NCBI GenBank assembly: GCA_003008705.1 | Contig: PDUO01000085.1 | Span: forward strand, 87,013-151,012 | Reading direction: 5' to 3' | DNA: 64,000 nt | From: Pezicula radicicola | Taxonomy: Eukaryota; Ascomycota; Leotiomycetes; Helotiales; Dermateaceae | Shown here: in pieces, positions 58,290 to 64,000 of the stretch | Position numbering within the stretch: position 1 is the stretch's first letter | Layout: each line of letters opens with the position of its first letter | The notes under the pieces: generated by a model | The model's database searches: none | Told to the model about the DNA's origin: nothing | Seen by the model: the letters and a program-made list of their open reading frames with translations, nothing else | Position numbers and translations under genes: made by a program

Positions 58290-58400
58290 AATGCGACCGG
58301 GATTGAAATCCGACCGGAAATGGGAGTGCAATTTGGAATGGGAGTGGGATTGGAATGGGAATGCAATTGGAATGGGAATGCGATTGGAATGGGCGAGTGA
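58290..58400. repeat. Imperfect ~17-bp minisatellite (GGAATGGGAATGCGATT-type)
   Basis: Units built from TTGGAATGGGAATGC repeat four to five times with drift in length and sequence. Confidence 0.7.
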
Positions 58401-58712
58401 TTATTTCGATTTAACTTACAACTGATTTGTGACTGATTTGTTGCACATCAGAATATTATTTCATCATTGCACAGCAGGTTTGCTGCATAGAGCCGAAAAT
58501 GAAGTTTTTGTTGCATGTCGTCTTATGCAAGGAGTTTAGCCTCCAAGCATGATTATTGTGTCGCATCTGTGACACATTGGAAGGTATTTTCGCCACTTTC
58601 ACTATGCTGCACTAGAGAACGTAGGACTATGTGGTATGTTAATCTGCGGAACAAATTCGCAATTAGGTCGAGACAAAAATGATGAGTTGATTATAATCCA
58701 TGAAGACCTCAC

Positions 58713-59447
58713 TTAGGTGAAACTTACAAAGGATCCTTGGTATTCTCTAGAACTGTAGCAGTAAATGTTTAGAGAAACAATATCAAAGGTCAAGATATAT
58801 CCTCTAACTAGAATTAAGCAAGTGCTCAAGTGTCCGAATAGGTCGTTCCATTCCAACTCAATATCGACATTATCTATGATTAGGGTAGCCTGGAAGAAGC
58901 CAAGTGATGCACCAAAGCAGAGTCGGCGGTCTATTGATATCCATAACAATGATGGATCCCGTTATTTGGTTAGTGCCGGACCTTGCGGTTCAAGCCAGAA
59001 CCAGGTCATGGCCCATTCCAGATGTTCACGCCATATGCCGGCGAAGCGTAGTTCAGACATCCGATACACGAAAGCTTTCTAGTCTTTATAAAGCTCCTCA
59101 GTGTTGGAGCTTTCAGAAAAGGAGGCCATGTCTTCTAATTAGAATAGTTTTAGACATTCCCACAGAATCTACTTTTCCGTAAAATGCAACACTCTAAGGG
59201 CTAGAAAGTTCTCCCGAAAGGTCCAACCACGAGTTGGAAGGGACTCTAAACGGATAGCAGCTGTTAGATTATTCAAGTCTACTATCTTTAACGCTACCAG
59301 GATGCTATCTCTTCCATTCAAGTCAACGCTACGAAGCATGATGTAGTCGCTAAGAGGAGCCTCGTCGCATATTATGCTAGACATATTGAAGAGGCCCCTA
59401 TGACTCTTATAGTTTGAGTCGGCTGCAAGCACCGCATCACATAGCAT
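58713..59447 (-). pseudogene. HET-domain protein pseudogene, C-terminal part
   Basis: The minus frame 59447-59169 ends in TRGWTFRENFLALRVLHFTE, the hallmark (RxWTxQExxLxxRxLHF) at the end of fungal heterokaryon-incompatibility HET domains. Further downstream, the frame at 58949-58713 reads WISIDRRLCFG and LEWNDLFGHLSTCLILVRG, matching the post-HET region (WaSiDG ... DPFG...G.L...G). The first half of the HET domain and the start codon are missing and the parts are out of frame. Intact relatives trigger cell death on non-self fusion; this copy cannot be functional. Confidence 0.68.
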
Positions 59448-59460
59448 TATAAATAGATCT

Positions 59461-60051
59461 TAACATCAAAGCACAGCATCTCAAAAGCATGGATGTTAAT
59501 AAACCTGGTAGCTAAGCCGAGTTCCAGCCGTAGATTAGAGAGGCATGTGTGACTTGCTTCGTAGGTTTGTATTCCAGTGCCGTGCTGCTGCATCAAGAGA
59601 AGATGGAGACGAGATAATATTTAATTGTTTGCGAATCGGAAAATCCAAAGAGGAGAACTGCCTAGCTGTTAATTAGGGCTGATTGCTTTAATAAATGGAA
59701 GACAAAAGAAGGTGGCCGTTACGTACATTAGGATTCTAGACATGAAAGTCTGAGTTTACCAAAACTATATCCAGGACTATAAGTTAGTACCTTTAATATA
59801 TAAACGGTCTACCTTATCTACTTGTAAATCTTTTTCCATTCTCGTTCTCGGATTCCAAACTCTTCTTCGTCCTCCATCTCTTCTTCCATCTCATCCAGTC
59901 CTTCCTTCCTCAGCTCCTGCTCTTCCTCTTCTTCTACTATTCTCCCTTACTAGCTTGTGTTTGTTTCTTCCCAAATTTCACCCTGTACTAGTCGTAGTCG
60001 CTTCGTATATATATTGGTATATTTTTCTTGCTGTAATAACGAAGTCGCTTA
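59461..60051. other. Intergenic, AT-rich; no supported gene
   Basis: No coding, RNA or repeat feature recognised apart from the flank of the mini-element that follows. Confidence 0.4.
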
Positions 60052-60181
60052 TCCCTTCGTTCGTTAAACGCCATTTTTTACAGGGATTCGACATGCTGAG
60101 AATTTCACCACTAAAATTTATATGTATTTTACTGTGCACGTCCTATTGGTCCGTGCAGAGGGCGTTTAACGAACGAAGGGA
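60052..60181. mobile_element. 130-bp MITE with perfect 21-bp TIRs and TA target duplication
   Basis: The left arm 60052-60072 begins TCCCTTCGTTCGTTAAACG. The right arm 60161-60181 is its exact reverse complement. TA dinucleotides flank both ends (60050-60051 and 60182-60183). TA duplication and size point to a Tc1/mariner-type non-autonomous element. Perfect arms mean little or no RIP since insertion, in contrast to the surroundings. Confidence 0.85.
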
Positions 60182-60487
60182 TACTCCTTCTCTCCTTCCA
60201 CCCATTGACTTTCAAATAATTACAGTTGCTGACTTCTCAAAGAATGCAAATCCGAACATAATTAAAATCGATGCCTGAATTGAATAGACGACTAAATTCC
60301 CTGGAAATAAATTGCCTTTTTAGGCTGTCGCAATTAATTCAATTGGCCTTGGGCGGTCGTCGTTATACTCTAGTTCTTTAATGGGCACCTCTACTACATT
60401 CCATGTCCCGATTGATAGGATCCCGTGTTTTCGGATTAATTTGACTGGACTCGGCCAGGAATCATAAAACAAGCCCGCTTCCGCTTC

Positions 60488-60735
60488 CTAATTAATTCAA
60501 TGCCCCAATTAATTCATATGTCCTAATTAATTCATATATCCCAATTAATTCAATGTCCCAATTAATTTACATGTCCCAATTATTTCACATGACTAACTGG
60601 GATATGTCCTAGAATCACGTGTCCCAATTAATTTATATGTCCTAATTAATTCAATGTCCCAATTAATTCATATGTCCCAATTAATTTATATATCCCAATT
60701 AATTTATATGTCCTAATTAATTCTATGTCCCAATT
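60488..60735. repeat. AT-rich minisatellite, ~17-18-bp unit (TCCCAATTAATTYATATG)
   Basis: Roughly a dozen tandem copies of TCCCAATTAATTCATATG occur with C/T variants (TCCTAATTAATT) and small length changes. The unit contains the palindrome AATTAATT. Variation is mainly C-to-T. One copy is disrupted by ACTAACTGGGATATG, a partial inverted unit. Confidence 0.85.
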
Positions 60736-61155
60736 CATAATATCTGTCAGTTCTGTCGAACTGGAAATGGATTGATTAACTACTCGGAACGAGGTTGGTG
60801 TGGAGTGTAGAGTGTGGACAAAAAGAGCAAAACAAAAACAACTCGTGAGGAGAAAAAGCGTGAAAGTGCATAGATTACTAGTACTATGAATGTCCGCTAC
60901 TTACATGGTCCTCAGACCGCGTGAATTAGTGGACTACCAGACTACCACCGTCTAACACCAAGTCTGGAGAAGCGCCACGTGAATAAGATGAATTGACTTC
61001 GGATTCCACTTTCGGCTTAGAGAGATGTAGCCTCCGTCAACCTATATATCTAAGTCTATTAGTATCTTTGAGACTCTCTCACACACTCTCTCTATTCCCC
61101 TATCCCTCCTATCCCGCTCTATTACATCAAAGCCAAAAACAACCGACAACACCAC
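60736..61155. other. Intergenic; 3' flank of coiled-coil gene relic
   Basis: Contains a CT-rich tract (61070-61130). No gene recognised. Confidence 0.4.
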
Positions 61156-62273
61156 TTAAAACAAATCCCGAAACTTCCTACCAACCCCCCTAACAGCCTC
61201 CAGCCTAACTACAAGATCAAATTGCTGATTAACCTGCTCTTTAATCTTAGTCACCAAGACTTCTTCTTCTTCTTTTTGAGAATTTTCTTCGTTGTTATTG
61301 TTGTCTTGGTTGTCAAAGTGTACTAGAATTTAAGGTTTGTGTTAGCCTTTGTTTTATTCTTTTTCTTATTTCATAGATAGGGAGAGGGAAAGATAAAAAA
61401 TACAAGTAGATAGAAAGAAAGAGAAGTAAGGAAAGTAAAATAAACAAAAAACCAACTTCAAATCTTGTCGGAGTAACTCCAATTCGAAGTCCCAGGTCCC
61501 AAATCTCGCTTACTTACATTGATCGCTTAACTTCCCATCTCCCAATGCCTCCTCTTGAACATCTCCAATAACACGTCCACCTCCTGATTCAAACCTCTCA
61601 TGATTCATAGTCCTCCCCGACCCAGACCCCATCCTAGACCTTATCTCTTCACTCCCTTCCTTATCTCCCTCTCTCTCTTCCCTTCAAAAATTAATCGATT
61701 AATCTCCTCCTGTCTTAACATCTCACCATCCTCCCATCTCCTATAAAGCTCATTACGAATCTCACCATAAACTTTATCGTGAACCTCATCATAAAAGGAA
61801 TCAATATTCCTCTGTATATGATTTTCCCTCCTTGTTAAATCCAGCTCTCTCTCTTTTAACTCCCTTCCCTATTGTTCCAATTCAACAGTCCTGGATGCTT
61901 GTTTTGATTGGTATACTTTGTTTTGCGATTGTGATTGTGGTACCGACTGCGAGGGGTATGGGGAGGGGGAGGGGGAGGGGGATTGAGATTGAGATTGTGA
62001 ATGCAAGGAAGGAGGAGTTTGAATAATTGGTGGTGGTATTTGATATTCCCGTGCTTGTTCTTGGTGTCGGTGTCGTTCTTGTTGTTCAAGTTTGAGTTGA
62101 AGATCTTTGATGTCTTGTTCATATTTGGTGAGGAGATTGTTAGCGGCGATAACTGTATCTATCAAGTTGGGGATATTCGGGAAGTTTTCTGAGATCTTTA
62201 TCTTGGATTTTTGAGTGGGAGTGAGAGTTTGAGTGGGAGTGTTCTCTGATACTGTGTAGTAGATAGAACCCAA
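61156..62273 (-). pseudogene. Low-complexity coiled-coil protein gene, 2+ exons, one TAG and one frameshift
   Basis: I do not recognise the family. The minus frame reads from about 62273 (no ATG; the open frame starts at TTG, so the 5' exon is missing or changed). It has a Thr/Ser start, a predicted coiled coil (KYEQDIKDLQLKLEQQERHR), a Gln/Ser/Pro tract (repeated SQSQSPSPSPSP), then TAG at 61871-61869, a charged helix (DSFYDEVHDKVYGEIRNELY, RRWEDGEMLRQEEINRL), a frame change in a GA-repeat near 61680, and a C-terminal exon after an intron of about 200 bp that begins near 61520. The last exon is Asn/Glu-rich then VTKIKEQVNQQFDLVVRLEA, ending at TAA 61158-61156. The design suggests a fungal DUF-type coiled-coil protein. 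Confidence 0.5.
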
Positions 62274-63160
62274 GTAGATTTCAAATGTATTTCTTTAACT
62301 TTCCTAGACTTCTCTATGGGAAGTAAATCGTGTAGTTAAATAGTAGTAGAGAGGTTCTAGAAAGATTCTAAGCCACCTAATTTCTTTGAGAAAGAACTTA
62401 TGTTTAAAATAACTATAGACTATTGTAGATAATAACTTCAAAGTATTTCAATGTTATTCACTTAGATATATACACCCTTTCTTTACTTTCTAATTTGAAC
62501 GACCTTTAACTACTATTAATCAAAGCAATTGAAAGCATAAAGCTATTAGCAGCTTGTAGCCGGGTGCACCCGCTAGAGCGTATTACCTATTATCCTGTCA
62601 CCTCAAGCTATAGGCCATATACCCCGCATTCACTAAATATACACGCTGTGTCCAGGCAACGATAGCCTGTAAGGCTGGACAACGCCCTGGAAATAACAGC
62701 CTAGTAAAAGGTTATAGGGCTTTGATTTATTCCCGCAGCAGAAAAGCCTGTAGCACCCCCTGTATTCGCTAAATAAGTACGCTGTAACTGGGCGAATAAA
62801 GCAGCGCGTAGCATGTACCCGTCCGTACTATATCACGCAATCAACCCGAACGAGTATCCTGCAAGCGCCTCCCCTTTCCTTTCTCTTAAAGGGCAAGAAG
62901 AAGGAGAAGAAGAAGAGAAGCAGAAACCCTTTATCATCATTCTTAGTAGCAGTACAAAGGCCAGGTTTGTTTTGTATTGAGCCTAATCTAAGCGTTTTTG
63001 CTATGAAATATACTGATTTAGGTGAAGAAATGCTTAGACCAGGCTCAAGTTCAAAAAATTTATCCCTTGTACTTCGTCTTGTGCTTTGTCTTCTTCATCC
63101 CAGGACCAGAACATCGCTGGTCAGTTGCCTCCCATATAAGGAATATAAGCTATTATTCTA
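62274..63160. other. Intergenic with a direct repeat and GA-rich tract
   Basis: A 28-bp motif is present twice in direct orientation with about 80% identity: 62622-62650 and 62758-62786 (CCCYGYATTCRCTAAATA, then ACGCTGT). A GAAGAAGAAG tract lies near 62890-62920. A frame at 62967-63161 has no support. Confidence 0.5.
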
Positions 63161-64000
63161 AGAAGAATCTAAGAATAAGATTATTCTAAAGTACTAGTTA
63201 TAGAATTATAAGATATTTATTAAATTAGAAAAGTATCTAATATTTAAACTTATTTATTAACTTTTAGAAAAAGAATTAAATAATCTAAAGATATATATTA
63301 ATAAGAATTTAAAGAAAGAATATATATAATTATTTATATCTCTAATAATAAACTTAATTCTATATATACTTAAACTAGATAATATACTATAATTATATAT
63401 AAACTATTAATAATTAAATAAGATTACTATTAAGAATTAATATCTATTACCCTTAATTAATAAGTTATATAATAGATTATAAAGTACTAGAATCTTTACT
63501 AGTTTAGATATATATAGAGTATATAGTATTATTAGAATAAAGAAAGATAATAAATAGAAAGTAATATTTAGGATATACTATAGTTTATTTAAGTATTTAA
63601 TTATACTATTTAAACTTATAAATATACTAGTAATATATTAAAGAATAATTAATAAGTAATTATATAAATATCTTAATATCTTTATAGTTACTTACTTAGA
63701 TAATATACTTATATTCTCTAAGATAGAGACTAAGTATATACTATACTATCTATAGGTAGGGTACTTAAACTAGACTTAATCTAGACTTAATCTAGACTTG
63801 AACTAGACTTGAACTAGGCTTAAATTAGGCTCCTAGCTTACTCTAGTCTAGTTTAGCTTAGTTTTTAATCCTAGTTTAAAACTATACCGAGCGTCTATAA
63901 AACCTTAATCTAATCTAATTAGTTTATAAAAAAATACTAGTAAAGAAAAGTACTTAGAGCTTTTTATCTATAAGGTACTAGTTATATATAATTATAATAG
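63161..64000. other. Extremely AT-rich terminal stretch, RIPed repeat
   Basis: Nearly all A and T with TA-rich dinucleotides and no frame over a few dozen codons. It resembles the first 2.5 kb in composition and is probably a heavily RIPed transposable element, but no protein motif survives. Confidence 0.55.
63770..63832. repeat. 11-bp tandem repeat (CTAGACTTAAT / CTAGACTTGAA)
   Basis: Five consecutive 11-bp units, two as CTAGACTTAAT, two as CTAGACTTGAA and one as CTAGGCTTAAA. The variants differ by transitions. Confidence 0.85.

Noticed and set aside
1..64000. CRISPR arrays, bacterial operons or bacterial-type promoters
   Set aside because: The window is eukaryotic (spliced genes, RIP). 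The regular repeats found are tandem minisatellites without unique spacers.
1..64000. tRNA or rRNA genes
   Set aside because: I saw no cloverleaf-like A/B box pair or rRNA core sequence with enough support; a covariance-model scan would be needed to exclude them.

Overview
The window looks like part of an ascomycete (Pezizomycotina) genome. Genes carry short GT-AG introns of 55-72 bp, and the families found are fungal: a DHA1 drug transporter, a tyrosinase, an NRPS, a HET domain, a phospholipase B and DUF3435 recombinases. Almost every protein-like stretch outside the first intact block has nonsense codons that fit C-to-T or G-to-A changes (Gln or Trp to TAG/TAA, His to Tyr, Cys to Tyr, Pro to Leu). 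This is the footprint of repeat-induced point mutation (RIP), so most of the window reads as a repeat-rich, decaying compartment.

Layout. 1-2.8 kb: AT-rich RIPed Ty3/Gypsy relic. 3.3 kb and 6.5 kb: two small terminal-inverted-repeat elements. 3.9-13.2 kb: a GC-normal block of four intact multi-exon genes, for which I rebuilt the introns: an MFS exporter (-), an indoleamine 2,3-dioxygenase-like haem protein (-), a small secreted protein (-) and a short secreted tyrosinase (+). 13.5-21.8 kb: hAT relic, lysophospholipase pseudogene, one intact orphan gene, glycosyltransferase-like pseudogene, and an NRPS fragment flanked by inverted short repeats. 21.8-34 kb: mostly AT-rich debris with fragments of ribosomal protein P2, an MFS transporter and an unknown membrane protein. 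34.5-42 kb: a nearly intact unknown gene, a kinase-like pseudogene, and a lightly damaged DUF3435 tyrosine recombinase (Starship captain-like). 44-49.4 kb: a cluster of purine-rich genes in inverted and tandem copies around a conserved module of about 77 bp. 49.7-60 kb: relics of TAF6, an unknown ascomycete protein, a second, heavily RIPed DUF3435 recombinase and a HET protein. 60-64 kb: a perfect-TIR mini-element, an AT minisatellite, a low-complexity coiled-coil gene relic and very AT-rich sequence.

Working together: the transporter, dioxygenase, secreted protein and tyrosinase could form a small tryptophan/aromatic pigment or defence locus, though this is inferred from neighbourhood only. 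The captain-like recombinase on the minus strand at 39.3-41.9 kb suggests that lower coordinates may be the cargo side of a decayed Starship; I could not find its ends.
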